A stretch of DNA of 64,000 bases from SSC4 sp964443225 (lineage in GTDB: Bacteria; Chloroflexota; Anaerolineae; SSC4; Amarolineaceae), in the NCBI GenBank assembly GCA_964443225.1, contig CAYUCC010000019.1, forward strand, positions 1 through 64,000, given 5' to 3'. Shown here in pieces: positions 25,568-33,501 of this stretch (positions are counted from its first letter, which is position 1; each line of letters starts with the position of its first letter). The notes under the pieces are model-generated. The model was not told where the DNA came from, made no database searches, and saw only the letters and a program-made list of their open reading frames with translations. A program made the position numbers and the translations under genes.

Positions 25568-26029
25568 TCACACGTCCAGCGCGGCCCACACCTGAACTGT
25601 GGTGCGGCCCTGGCTGCCCGGCTCGCAGGACCAGGAGACTGGCTGGCCGGCCGCAACCAGGCCCGTGACCAGCTGGCCAAACAGGGACGGCATGGCCGTC
25701 TGTCTCACCTGCCAGGCTTGGTGGCCGAGCCACACGTCGAGGCAGTCGTCGACCAAGGTACCGTCACCGAGGGCGATCAAGGGCCGAAAGGCCACTTCCA
25801 GAACCAACGCCTGTACCAACGCCTCGCGCACCGGCACAGTCACCTGGGCTGCCAAGGCTTTGCCTACCTGCTGGAGCACCTGCCCGCTCAACGCCGTCGC
25901 CCGTGCCCGATCTGCCCCCTCGAGGGCGACCTGCAAATCCAGGCCCACGTCCTGCAATGCCTGCAGCAGGGCCTGCACGACAGTCGCCGTCGGGGGGAGG
26001 GTGTTGGTGTGCAGTTGGACCGTTGTCAT
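25568..26029 (-). CDS. Protein of unknown function between mraY and murD
   Basis: I do not recognise this 153-residue protein. It has no membrane helix and no cysteine cluster. It is mostly amphipathic: an N-terminal helical half rich in Ala, Val, Leu and Gln (VVQALLQALQDVGLDLQVAL), a central segment REALVQALVLEVAFRPLIAL and a beta-rich end WSCEPGSQGRTTVQVWAALDV. It lies exactly where the dcw operon order is normally unbroken, starts 39 bp after mraY and ends 1 bp before murD. This tight packing makes it very likely real and co-expressed with wall-precursor enzymes. Confidence 0.7.
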   Translation of the reverse strand: MTTVQLHTNTLPPTATVVQALLQALQDVGLDLQVALEGADRARATALSGQVLQQVGKALAAQVTVPVREALVQALVLEVAFRPLIALGDGTLVDDCLDVWLGHQAWQVRQTAMPSLFGQLVTGLVAAGQPVSWSCEPGSQGRTTVQVWAALDV

Positions 26030-26065
26030 GTCATTTCCCTCGGTCGTGTGACTGCTGCCGTTATC

Positions 26066-27067
26066 TCACAGCAGGGCCAGCGCGATCCCCAACATACCAC
26101 TCAGAATGCCGGCCAGGAAAAACCGCTGGGTCACCTGGGTCTCCGACCACCCTGTCAGCTCAAAATGGTGGTGCAGCGGGCTCATCTTGAGCAGACGCCG
26201 CGGCTGGCCATAGAGGCGGCGGCTGAGTTTGTACCAGCCGACCTGCAGTGCCACCGACAGCGTCTCGGCCGTAAATACCGCCGCCACCACCGGCAGCAGC
26301 AGCCACTGACCAGTCATCAGCGCCACCACCGCCAATGTCGCACCCAGGGCCAGCGAGCCGGTATCGCCCATAAACAACTCGGCGGGATGGGCATTGAACC
26401 ACAGGAAGGCCAGGATGGCACCGACCACCGTAAAACAGAACGCCACCAGCCAGATCTGCTGCTGCAAGAAGGCTATGACACCGAAACAGGCAAAGGCAAT
26501 GGCCGCCAGGTTGCCCGCCAGGCTGTCGAGACCGTCGGTCAGGTTCACGGCATTGGAAAAGGCTACGATCAGAAAGACCGCAATCGGGATGTACAGGAGC
26601 CCGATATCGATCTTCTGCGTGACGCCTGGAATTGCCAGGCTGCGCAGGTCCAGGACAAAGTGCAAAAATAACGCCACGATGGTGGCCAGGACCACCTGGG
26701 CCAGGGCTTTGGTACGCGCCATGATACCTTCGCCGCGGGCACGCTTACCGCGCACCCCTTCCAGGTCATCGATGGCGCCGAGAATACCAAAGAGCAGCAG
26801 CACGGTCATCGGCACCAACACCGAACGTCCAATGACCGTCCATCCCAGCAGATTGGCCACGTTCAACAGCCCCGTAATCACGAAGACGGGGACCAGGATC
26901 ATCAATCCCCCCATCGTAGGCGTGCCTGTTTTGACCTGGTGCGTGCTGGGACCTTCGATACGGATCTGTTTACCGATCCGATGCCGGATCAGAAACTGGA
27001 TCAGCGGTCGTCCCCAAATCACCGCCAGGAAAAAGGCAACTGTCCCCAGGGTCAGTGAATAGGCCAT
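26066..27067 (-). CDS. mraY: Phospho-MurNAc-pentapeptide translocase MraY
   Basis: MraY transfers phospho-MurNAc-pentapeptide to undecaprenyl phosphate, making lipid I. Typical motifs are GTPTMGG, ILGAIDDLEGVRGKRARG, FSNAVNLTDGLDSLAGNLA, FMGDTGSLALG and MSPLHHHFELTGW. Ten helices are visible. The start MAYSLTLG (27067) lies inside the end of murF, overlapping by 16 bp in another frame. The 333-residue length is typical. Confidence 0.96.
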   Translation of the reverse strand: MAYSLTLGTVAFFLAVIWGRPLIQFLIRHRIGKQIRIEGPSTHQVKTGTPTMGGLMILVPVFVITGLLNVANLLGWTVIGRSVLVPMTVLLLFGILGAIDDLEGVRGKRARGEGIMARTKALAQVVLATIVALFLHFVLDLRSLAIPGVTQKIDIGLLYIPIAVFLIVAFSNAVNLTDGLDSLAGNLAAIAFACFGVIAFLQQQIWLVAFCFTVVGAILAFLWFNAHPAELFMGDTGSLALGATLAVVALMTGQWLLLPVVAAVFTAETLSVALQVGWYKLSRRLYGQPRRLLKMSPLHHHFELTGWSETQVTQRFFLAGILSGMLGIALALL

Positions 27068-28548
27068 GAATGCTCGTCTGTCCCAGTCGCCGGCTGGCTG
27101 AGCGCAGCGACAATCTCTTCCATGCGCAGTGCACGCGACCCCTTGAGCAGCACCAGGTCGCCGGCACGTACCAGCGGTTGCAGGGCGGCCACGGCATCTG
27201 TGGTAGTATCCACTGCAACCACGGTGTCCGGGGCCATGCCGGCAATCACCGCCTCCTGGGCAATCCAGTGCGCCAGGGAACCAACGGTCACCAACAGATC
27301 GACCACATCGGCGGCGCGCTGTCCCACCTTCCGATGGCCCGTTTCGCCGTAATCGCCGAGTTCCAGCATGTCGCCCAGCACCGCAATGCGCCGCGCACCC
27401 GCTGGCACCGTCAGGTCTGCCAATAAATTGAGCGCCGCCAGGGTGGCGGCGGGGCTGGCGCTGTACGTGTCGTCCAACAACGTGCTGCCGTGTATGCCGG
27501 GGGCAAGGACCAGGCGCAGCTGCGCCTGCACGTCCTGCATACCGGCCACGATCTCCTCCCAGGTCAGGCCTTCGACCAGGCCGACTGCGGCGGCTGCCAG
27601 GGCCGTGTGCACGCTGTGGCGGCCCAACAGCGGCACCCTGACGTGGAGGGTCTCCTCCTGATAGTGCAGCTGGAAATGGATGCCCTCCATCCCTTCGCTC
27701 GTCACCTCGCTCGCCCACACGTCGGAGGTGGGGTCGAGGCCAAACGTGAAGACCCGCGCTTGCGTTTTTTGGGCCATCGCGTTTACAATAGAGTCATCGC
27801 GATTCAGGATGGCCACACCGTCCCCCGGTAATGCCTGGATGAGTTCGGCTTTGCCCTGGGCAATGCGTGCCATCGAACCGGCGCGAGCCAGGTGAACCGG
27901 ACCGACGTTCGTCACCAGGCCGATGTGTGGCTGCGCCAGGCGACACAACATGGCAATATCACCGACTGTGTACATGCCCATCTCGAGCACGGCACGTCGA
28001 TGGGCGGGGGTCAGTCGCAGCAGGGTCAGCGGCAGGCCAATTTCGTTGTTCAGATTGCCTTCGGATTTGATCGTGGTATAGCGCTGACCCAGAACAGACG
28101 CCACCGCCTCTTTGGTCGACGTCTTCCCGATGCTGCCGGTGATGCCTACGATGCGTAACGAAGATTGGGCGCTGACGGTTGCACGCCAATAGGCGGCAAG
28201 TGTCTGCAGCGCCACTAAGGTATTTTCGACACGGACCAGGACCGGAATCGGTGAAAGGGAAGCTGAGTGTTGGATGACTGGTGCTCGGGTATCCAACATC
28301 CAACACTCAGCATCGAAAACCAAGTCCTGCTCTACCAGGGCGGCCACTGCGCCACGCTGCAGCGCTTCTGCAACGTAGCTGTGGCCGTCCGTCTTTTCGC
28401 CCGCCAACGCAACAAACAAACAGCCAGGTGTGACGCGACGCGAATCGATGACCACGTTGTCCAGCGGGGTCTGCAGCCATTCGCCCACCGCGATCGGGTG
28501 CTTTGTCAGCGCGGCCAGCAGATGTGCGAGGGTCAGCCGCAGGGTCAT
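27052..28548 (-). CDS. murF: UDP-MurNAc-tripeptide--D-Ala-D-Ala ligase MurF, with palindromic insert
   Basis: MurF adds D-Ala-D-Ala from Ddl to the tripeptide. VVGITGSIGKTSTKE (134-147) is the ATP loop, SEGNLNNEIGLPLTLL the MurF-specific signature that excludes MurE, and LLDDTYSASPAATLAALNLL the C-terminal motif. Residues 78-98 (containing ECWMLDTRAPVIQHSAS) correspond to a DNA palindrome at 28262-28311 and have no counterpart in usual MurF proteins. They sit in the loop before the ATP domain, so the enzyme is probably active. The start ATG overlaps the ftsI stop by four bases. Confidence 0.94.
   Translation of the reverse strand: MTLRLTLAHLLAALTKHPIAVGEWLQTPLDNVVIDSRRVTPGCLFVALAGEKTDGHSYVAEALQRGAVAALVEQDLVFDAECWMLDTRAPVIQHSASLSPIPVLVRVENTLVALQTLAAYWRATVSAQSSLRIVGITGSIGKTSTKEAVASVLGQRYTTIKSEGNLNNEIGLPLTLLRLTPAHRRAVLEMGMYTVGDIAMLCRLAQPHIGLVTNVGPVHLARAGSMARIAQGKAELIQALPGDGVAILNRDDSIVNAMAQKTQARVFTFGLDPTSDVWASEVTSEGMEGIHFQLHYQEETLHVRVPLLGRHSVHTALAAAAVGLVEGLTWEEIVAGMQDVQAQLRLVLAPGIHGSTLLDDTYSASPAATLAALNLLADLTVPAGARRIAVLGDMLELGDYGETGHRKVGQRAADVVDLLVTVGSLAHWIAQEAVIAGMAPDTVVAVDTTTDAVAALQPLVRAGDLVLLKGSRALRMEEIVAALSQPATGTDEHSWPIH
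28262..28311 (-). repeat. 50-bp palindrome inserted in frame in murF
   Basis: The arms GCTGAGTGTTGGAT (28262-28275) and ATCCAACACTCAGC (28298-28311) are perfectly complementary. The inner part repeats ATCCAAC, giving a heptamer character. The element is read through in the murF frame. Confidence 0.85.
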
Positions 28549-30260
28549 CGCCGGTCCTCGTTGGGCGGGATGTTCATCAAAGCCAACAGGCGATCGGCAA
28601 CCTGGTAGAAGGTCGGGGCCGCCGTTTCAGTCGCCCAGACCGATACTTCGCTGCGGTCCAGCTTCACCAGCGCCACGAAGGCGGGGTCATACGCCGGCGC
28701 AAAACCGACGAAGGTTGCAATTGTGCGGTTCTCCTCGTACCCCTCTTTGCTGGGAATCTGGGCCGTGCCCGTCTTGGCGGCAATGGCATAACCCGGCATC
28801 GCCGCCAGATAGGAAACCGACACATCGGCCGCACTGACCAGCAGGTCGGTGAGTTCCTCCGCCGCCTTCGGTGAAATGACCGTCCGGTGGAGGGCCGGCT
28901 CGATCTCGTACCACTGGCCGTTGGCCACCACGGCTTTGACCACGTGGGGACGCATCATGGCGCCGCGATTGGCGACAGCTGCCACAGCGTTGATCATCTG
29001 CATGGGCGTGACGCTGATGCCCTGCCCGAAGGCGTTGGTGGCCAGATCAGACTGGCTCCACGTGGTATCACCCTGTTTCTTCATGATACCTTTGACTTCG
29101 CCGGCCAGATCGACGCCGGTGAAATTGCCGAAGCCGAACCGTTCGACGTAGTTGTAAAAGAGCGGTGCGCCCATTTTAATGGCCACCTGGGCCGAGCCAA
29201 TGTTGAGCGATTTGGCCAGGATGGTGCCAATATCGACGTCGCCATGGGCGCGGCGGTCCGAATTTCGAATCTCCCGCTCGCCGACGGTGAGCACGCCGTC
29301 GTCATGGAATACGCTGTCCGGTGTGATCGTGCCGGAGTCGAGCCCGGCGGCCATCGTCACGATCTTGAAGACGGACCCAGGTTCGTACGCGCCTGCCACG
29401 GCCGGATCGACGAACGGATCGCCACCGTTGGCGAGTTGTGCCGTATCGTAGTAGGTGTTGGGCGAAAAACTGGGCAGCGATGCATTCGCCAGAATCTCAC
29501 CCGTTTTCGGATCCATCACGATGATGGTGCCGCTGGCCGCCTTGTATTTGGTCAGCGCCGCCCGCAGTTCCTCCTCTGCAATGGCCTGAATGCGCCGGTC
29601 GATCGTCAGAACCAGGTCACGCCCGACGGGCGATGGTACGTGCATGCTGTACCCTGCCGGCACCGGCTGCGCCTGGCGGTCGATATCAGTCGGCAGGATC
29701 TCGCCGTTCTCCCGCAAAAACGGGTCGTACTTGGCTTCGATCCCATAACTGCCCTGCTGATCGATCTGGGCAAAACCGACAACGAATGCGCCGTAACGAT
29801 CTTCAGGATAGAAACGACGTGGCAGGTGCTCCACGCGCAGCCCTGTGCGCTCCCACGACGTCACTGCGTCCGCTGCGGCCCGCGACGCATAGTACTTCAG
29901 GACCACCGTCTCGCCGGTGGCTTCGCGTACGCGCCGTACCAGCTCGTCCTGGGTTATGCCGACCAGGGGCGCCAGCTCGTGTGCGATCGAAATCACCATG
30001 GTTTCGGTCAGTACAGCGGGGACCGCCACGATCTGATAGCGGGTGGCATCCATTGCCAACAGGTAACCGTTGCGATCGACGATGTTGCCGCGGTGCGGCC
30101 GCTCGATCGAAAATATCGGTGCGGCATCGGCTGGTGGTGGCGTCACTTTGAGCGCCTGCAGCCGCACAAGCTGCAAGCTCAGAATACCCATCAAAACGAC
30201 AACAAACCAAAAGATGAGCCGGACACGTTGCACTGAGCGAACATCGTTCGAATCGGGCAT
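28545..30260 (-). CDS. ftsI: Septal peptidoglycan transpeptidase FtsI/PBP2B
   Basis: A class B penicillin-binding protein that crosslinks septal wall. One N-terminal membrane helix (about 15-37) is followed by the dimerisation domain (RGNIVDRNGYLLA) and a transpeptidase domain with the active serine in EPGSVFK (Ser296, Lys299), SLN (351-353) and KTG (496-498). I chose ATG 30260; a TTG at 30272 overlaps the end of the preceding gene and would add four residues. No PASTA repeats are present. It overlaps murF by ATGA. Confidence 0.94.
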   Translation of the reverse strand: MPDSNDVRSVQRVRLIFWFVVVLMGILSLQLVRLQALKVTPPPADAAPIFSIERPHRGNIVDRNGYLLAMDATRYQIVAVPAVLTETMVISIAHELAPLVGITQDELVRRVREATGETVVLKYYASRAAADAVTSWERTGLRVEHLPRRFYPEDRYGAFVVGFAQIDQQGSYGIEAKYDPFLRENGEILPTDIDRQAQPVPAGYSMHVPSPVGRDLVLTIDRRIQAIAEEELRAALTKYKAASGTIIVMDPKTGEILANASLPSFSPNTYYDTAQLANGGDPFVDPAVAGAYEPGSVFKIVTMAAGLDSGTITPDSVFHDDGVLTVGEREIRNSDRRAHGDVDIGTILAKSLNIGSAQVAIKMGAPLFYNYVERFGFGNFTGVDLAGEVKGIMKKQGDTTWSQSDLATNAFGQGISVTPMQMINAVAAVANRGAMMRPHVVKAVVANGQWYEIEPALHRTVISPKAAEELTDLLVSAADVSVSYLAAMPGYAIAAKTGTAQIPSKEGYEENRTIATFVGFAPAYDPAFVALVKLDRSEVSVWATETAAPTFYQVADRLLALMNIPPNEDRR

Positions 30261-30268
30261 GATTGAAC

Positions 30269-30703
30269 TCAACGGGACGACGCATTGGTGATCCCAGCTG
30301 CTGGCAGCGCCGCCCCCAGCGCATGGTCATTGAGCTGAAGGCCCGATGCCAGCGGACCACCCGGCACGGTTGGCACAGGCACGAACACGGCTGACGAAGG
30401 TGGGCCGAAGCCCTTCTGCCGGGCACGCGCCGTCAGCACCGCCATGTTGGTGTGTTGACTGATGGCAATCACGGTTTCCGAATTCGCTGTCAGCTGCGTC
30501 TCGTACTCGCTCGCCACCTGCCGGATTTGCGCCTGGACTGCCGCAGCGCGGCTGGCGGGCAGCAAGTAGAAGTACGCCGCCAGGCACACCAGAACCACGA
30601 ATGCCAGGTAGTGCAGCAGCCGGGCCTCACTACTCAGGGGCCGGCGACGGCGCTGGAGCAGAACCTCGGGGCGCAGCAGCTGACGCGGCAGATTGATGAT
30701 CAC
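30269..30703 (-). CDS. ftsL: FtsL-like division protein
   Basis: A 144-residue bitopic protein: a basic cytoplasmic segment (LLQRRRRPLSSEARLLHY), one membrane helix LAFVVLVCLAAYFYLLPA (about 33-50) and an extracytoplasmic coiled-coil-like segment AAVQAQIRQVASEYETQLTANSE. Sequence is weakly conserved in this family; the assignment rests on topology and on position between rsmH and ftsI. The C-terminal Pro/Gly-rich tail is longer than in most FtsL proteins. Confidence 0.8.
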   Translation of the reverse strand: MIINLPRQLLRPEVLLQRRRRPLSSEARLLHYLAFVVLVCLAAYFYLLPASRAAAVQAQIRQVASEYETQLTANSETVIAISQHTNMAVLTARARQKGFGPPSSAVFVPVPTVPGGPLASGLQLNDHALGAALPAAGITNASSR

Positions 30704-30724
30704 AGGGCTCCCTCGACGAACAGA

Positions 30725-31663
30725 TCAGCTCGCAACGATCGATTTTTGCGCAATCCGCAGGCGAGCACTGCGGCTGCGCGGGTTCATTTCTACTTCGTGT
30801 TCGTCCGCCATAATGGGCTTGCGGGTGATCAGCTGAACGCTGGCCCGGTGGCCACACACACAAACCGGTATCCTGGGCGGACAGATGCAGTCCTTTGCTT
30901 CCTGCTGCATGAACTGCTTCACCACACGATCTTCGAGCGAATGAAAGGCGATGACTGCCAGCCGTCCCCCGGGCCGCAGCAGCGTCACCGCCTGCGGCAG
31001 GACCCGCTCCAACACGCCGAGCTCATCGTTGACCGCAATGCGCAGCGCCTGGAACGTGCGGGTCGCGGGGTGGATGCGTTCGTGACTTCCACCCACCGTC
31101 CGTTCGATGAGCGTCGCCAGGGCTCGCGTGCTGGTCAACGGTCGGGCCCTGACGATGGCCCGCGCGATGCGCCGGGCGTGACGTTCCTCACCGAACCGGT
31201 AGATCACATCGGCCAGGCTGGCCTCATCCAGCGTATTGACCAGGTCGGCCGCCGGACGCCCGTGCTGCGAATCGAACCGCATGTCCAGGGGACCTTCACC
31301 CTGGAAACTGAAGCCGCGTCCGGCGTCGTCAAGCTGGTACGATGACAGCCCAAGATCGAGAAGAATGGCATCGGGCACGAAATGATACGCACCGGCCACG
31401 ATGGTCATCTGGTCGAAATTGGCCTGGGCCAGGATCACGCGGCTGCCGAATTGGGCCAGGCGTTGGCGGCCACGGGTAACGGCGCTGCCATCGGCGTCCA
31501 GGCCCAACAGACGCCCGCTGGGTGATGTGGCTTCCAGAATGGCCTGCGCATGCCCACCACCCCCCAGCGTCCCATCGATCACGTCCGATCCGGGCCGCAA
31601 GGCCAGCCCATCCAGCACTTCGTGCAGCAGGACCGGCACGTGCCGTGTGAGCGTCCCAGCCAT
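30725..31663 (-). CDS. rsmH: 16S rRNA (cytosine-1402-N4)-methyltransferase RsmH
   Basis: RsmH (MraW) methylates C1402 in the decoding centre of 16S rRNA. HVPVLLHEVLDGL opens the protein, VIDGTLGGGGHAQAIL is the SAM-binding motif, LLDLGLSSYQLDDAGRGFSF and GPLDMRFD are diagnostic, and FHSLEDRVVKQFM lies near the C-terminus. MAGTLTR at 31663 matches the family start. It lies 11 bp after mraZ. A CPPRIPVCVCGH cluster sits near the end. Confidence 0.96.
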   Translation of the reverse strand: MAGTLTRHVPVLLHEVLDGLALRPGSDVIDGTLGGGGHAQAILEATSPSGRLLGLDADGSAVTRGRQRLAQFGSRVILAQANFDQMTIVAGAYHFVPDAILLDLGLSSYQLDDAGRGFSFQGEGPLDMRFDSQHGRPAADLVNTLDEASLADVIYRFGEERHARRIARAIVRARPLTSTRALATLIERTVGGSHERIHPATRTFQALRIAVNDELGVLERVLPQAVTLLRPGGRLAVIAFHSLEDRVVKQFMQQEAKDCICPPRIPVCVCGHRASVQLITRKPIMADEHEVEMNPRSRSARLRIAQKSIVAS

Positions 31664-31674
31664 CACCACGCCCC

Positions 31675-32106
31675 CTACAGGCGCAGCGTGCGGAACGAGG
31701 CGGTCAACTCGTTGTCCTGCATGCGGTGGGCTGCACGGTTTTGCCAGTACGCCGGTGTCCACAGCTCGATGTGCGTGTCGACACCGGCCAGAATTACATT
31801 GCTGGTGATGCCCGCATGGTCGCGCAGCTCGGTCGGGATGATCACACGTCCCTGGCTGTCCAGCTCGATTTCGGCGGCCTCGGCAAACAACCAGCGCCGC
31901 AGCTCGGCGACATCTTCGTCTGTCAATGTGGGAAGATCACGTGAGCGCGCCACCAGGCGTTCCCACTCGTCCGCGGGAAACAGCACCAGAAAATCGCCCG
32001 GGCCCTTGGTGACGACCATGCCCCCCGACAGCGCGGGCCGATATTTGACCGGAACGGTCAACCGCCATTTGCTGTCCAGGACGTGCTCGAACCGACCTAA
32101 GAACAT
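31675..32106 (-). CDS. mraZ: Transcriptional regulator MraZ
   Basis: MraZ is the DNA-binding regulator that heads dcw operons. Two AbrB-like swapped-hairpin repeats are visible: FLGRFEHVLDSKWRLTVPVK near the start and IELDSQGRVIIPTELRDHAG in the middle. At 143 aa the length is standard. The start MFLGRF (32106) is family-like. Candidate MraZ-binding boxes (GTGGG) lie upstream at 32120-32175, so autoregulation is likely. Confidence 0.95.
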   Translation of the reverse strand: MFLGRFEHVLDSKWRLTVPVKYRPALSGGMVVTKGPGDFLVLFPADEWERLVARSRDLPTLTDEDVAELRRWLFAEAAEIELDSQGRVIIPTELRDHAGITSNVILAGVDTHIELWTPAYWQNRAAHRMQDNELTASFRTLRL

Positions 32107-32119
32107 GTGTTCTGTTTGT

Positions 32120-32213
32120 CCCACTTTAGGCTGATTTTTGGCAAATATTAGGGAGAATGTCCCACATTGCCCCACTTGATCTGGATTATACAGGGTATTT
32201 GGCTATTTGTCTA
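32120..32213 (-). promoter_or_regulatory. dcw operon promoter with three GTGGG MraZ-type boxes
   Basis: On the minus strand TAGACA (32213-32208), 17 bp, TATAAT (32190-32185) form a near-consensus promoter. Immediately downstream GTGGGGCAAT and GTGGGACATT stand in direct repeat exactly 10 bp apart (GTGGG at 32175-32171 and 32165-32161); a third GTGGGACAA starts at 32124. MraZ proteins studied elsewhere bind short direct TGGGN repeats, so occupancy here would cover the transcription start. Confidence 0.75.
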
Positions 32214-32307
32214 GCTGAATGGGGATGGATTTGCGAATTGTGCGAAATTTTTAAGGTTGGTGCGGAACACAAAAAACGTGGGACAGGCGCAGGGAAGCTG
32301 GATGAAT

Positions 32308-32350
32308 ACAAAAGCACCCTGGAAGCCGGTCGGGCCGGCCTCCAGGGTGC
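32308..32350 (-). terminator. Intrinsic terminator downstream of tRNA-Glu
   Basis: Read on the minus strand, GCACCCTGGAGGCCGG pairs with CCGGCTTCCAGGGTGC, followed by TTTTGT. It lies between the tRNA with its adjacent hairpin and the dcw promoter. I see nothing else in the AT-rich stretch 32214-32307. Confidence 0.85.
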
Positions 32351-32357
32351 CTGGTTG

Positions 32358-32408
32358 GGCATCGCAAAAGAATAACTTCCGGCTGGGAAGTTATTCTTTT
32401 GCGATGCC
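32358..32408 (+). repeat. Stem-only hairpin element, copy E
   Basis: A perfect 23-bp stem (32358-32380 with 32386-32408) closed by the 5-nt loop GGCTG. Its inner 15 bp, AAAAGAATAACTTCC with its complement, are the family arm, but the outer 8 bp (GGCATCGC/GCGATGCC) are unlike the other copies and the central core is missing. It ends five bases from the 3' end of tRNA-Glu. Confidence 0.92.
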
Positions 32409-32412
32409 TGAG

Positions 32413-32485
32413 TAGCGCATAGGGGATTCGAACCCCTGTCACCGCCTTGAGAGGGCGGCGTCCTAGGCCTCTAGACGAATGCGCC
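32413..32485 (-). tRNA. tRNA-Glu (anticodon CTC)
   Basis: The 73-nt cloverleaf has acceptor GGCGCAT/ATGCGCT (first pair G-U), a D arm GTCTAGAGGCCTAGGAC, an anticodon stem CCGCC/GGCGG with loop CTCTCAA (anticodon CTC, reading GAG) and a T arm AGGGGTTCGAATCCCCT. The discriminator base is A, and CCA is not encoded. Overall it matches bacterial tRNA-Glu closely. Confidence 0.95.
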
Positions 32486-32496
32486 TTCGGAGGAGA

Positions 32497-32524
32497 ATTA
32501 TAGCGGTGCACCTGGCTTTGTCAA
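32497..32524 (-). promoter_or_regulatory. tRNA-Glu promoter
   Basis: On the minus strand TTGACA (32524-32519), a 16-bp spacer and TATAAT (32502-32497) lie 11 bp before the mature tRNA 5' end, so the primary transcript has only a very short leader. Confidence 0.8.
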
Positions 32525-32555
32525 GTTTGTCCGGAATCGACAACCACAATTCAGG

Positions 32556-32584
32556 TTGCATGAAACCTGTGCTTATGTTACACT
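32556..32584 (+). promoter_or_regulatory. Promoter of the SWIM/XPB-N gene pair
   Basis: TTGCAT (32556-32561), 17 bp, TACACT (32579-32584), 46 bp upstream of the SWIM gene start. Confidence 0.6.
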
Positions 32585-32630
32585 CCGTGGTCATTCACAC
32601 GCACGTTGCACGACAACGACCTGGTGATTC

Positions 32631-33476
32631 ATGCAACGAACCGGCTTCGATGAAGAAAAAGCCCGCACCTGTTTCTCGCCCGCCGCCTGGGACGGGGGTG
32701 AGGCCTATGTGGTCAACGGCGCGATCACCCCACTCACCATCCAACACACGCAGAACGGCGTGCAGATTGTGGCCGAGGTGCGGCGCAGTGCTGACCGCAG
32801 CTATCGCGTCACCCTGGTGTGTACTGAGGCGGGTGTGTGTCGATGGCAGTGCACCTGTCCCTTCGAGGCGGGTGGTGGCTGTGCCCATTGTGCGGCGGTG
32901 GTGATTTGGTGGTGCCGGCAGTCCGACCCACCCGACGTCCAACCCGTCGCCCCGCCCGTCACCGCGCAGCCTGCGCCCGATGACACATCCGTCGGACGGC
33001 CCATGGTTTGGCTGGCCGCCGACGGTACGATCTGCGTGGACGTCGCCAACGCTGGCGAGCGCGCCATACGGGTGCAGGATATCCTGGGTGACTACCTGAT
33101 CCCTGTGCAAGAACACGAGGTCGTGTCGTTGTCAGCGCTCGGTTTTGCCAATGCCCTGCAGCAAGGTGTCACCGCGGACCAGATGCTGGCTGCACTGGCC
33201 GCTTTGCTGGATGAGCCATTGCCTGCCGACATCACGGCCCAGGTGAGCCGTTGGATCGCGGCTGCGGACAATCTCCACTTGTACGACAGCCTGTGTATCA
33301 TCGAGTTTGCCGACGACTTCATCCTGCAGGAACTGCTGCGGGTGAGTGGTCTGCGTCATTACCTCGTCCACATCTTCTCCCCGCGCGTCATCGCCGTACA
33401 GCCCAAGCAGGTCGACGCTTTGGTAGCCGACCTGGAAAGCCGCGGCTATATGCCACGCGTGGAGACCGGTTATTAA
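32631..33476 (+). CDS. SWIM zinc-finger protein with C-terminal XPB-N-like segment
   Basis: The 281-residue protein has a SWIM finger CxCx7CxH at Cys74, Cys76, Cys84 and His86 (WQCTCPFEAGGGCAHC). After a Pro-rich linker (about 96-120) the C-terminal 60 residues (CIIEFADDFILQELLR, then SGLRHYLVHIFSPRVIAV and VDALVADLESRGYMPRVE) look like the short beta-alpha module found at the end of XPB/Ssl2-N-terminal-domain proteins. SWIM domains bind DNA or protein. It is followed 26 bp later by the large XPB-N protein, so the two probably act together. No helicase motor is present in either. Confidence 0.7.
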   Translation: MQRTGFDEEKARTCFSPAAWDGGEAYVVNGAITPLTIQHTQNGVQIVAEVRRSADRSYRVTLVCTEAGVCRWQCTCPFEAGGGCAHCAAVVIWWCRQSDPPDVQPVAPPVTAQPAPDDTSVGRPMVWLAADGTICVDVANAGERAIRVQDILGDYLIPVQEHEVVSLSALGFANALQQGVTADQMLAALAALLDEPLPADITAQVSRWIAAADNLHLYDSLCIIEFADDFILQELLRVSGLRHYLVHIFSPRVIAVQPKQVDALVADLESRGYMPRVETGY

Positions 33477-33501
33477 TGGAAACACAGAGGACGACAGCGA
33501 C

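Noticed and set aside
27052..28548. Assigning this Mur ligase as MurE
   Set aside because: The SEGNLNNEIGLPLTLL block is specific to MurF, and the MurE signature for the third residue is missing.
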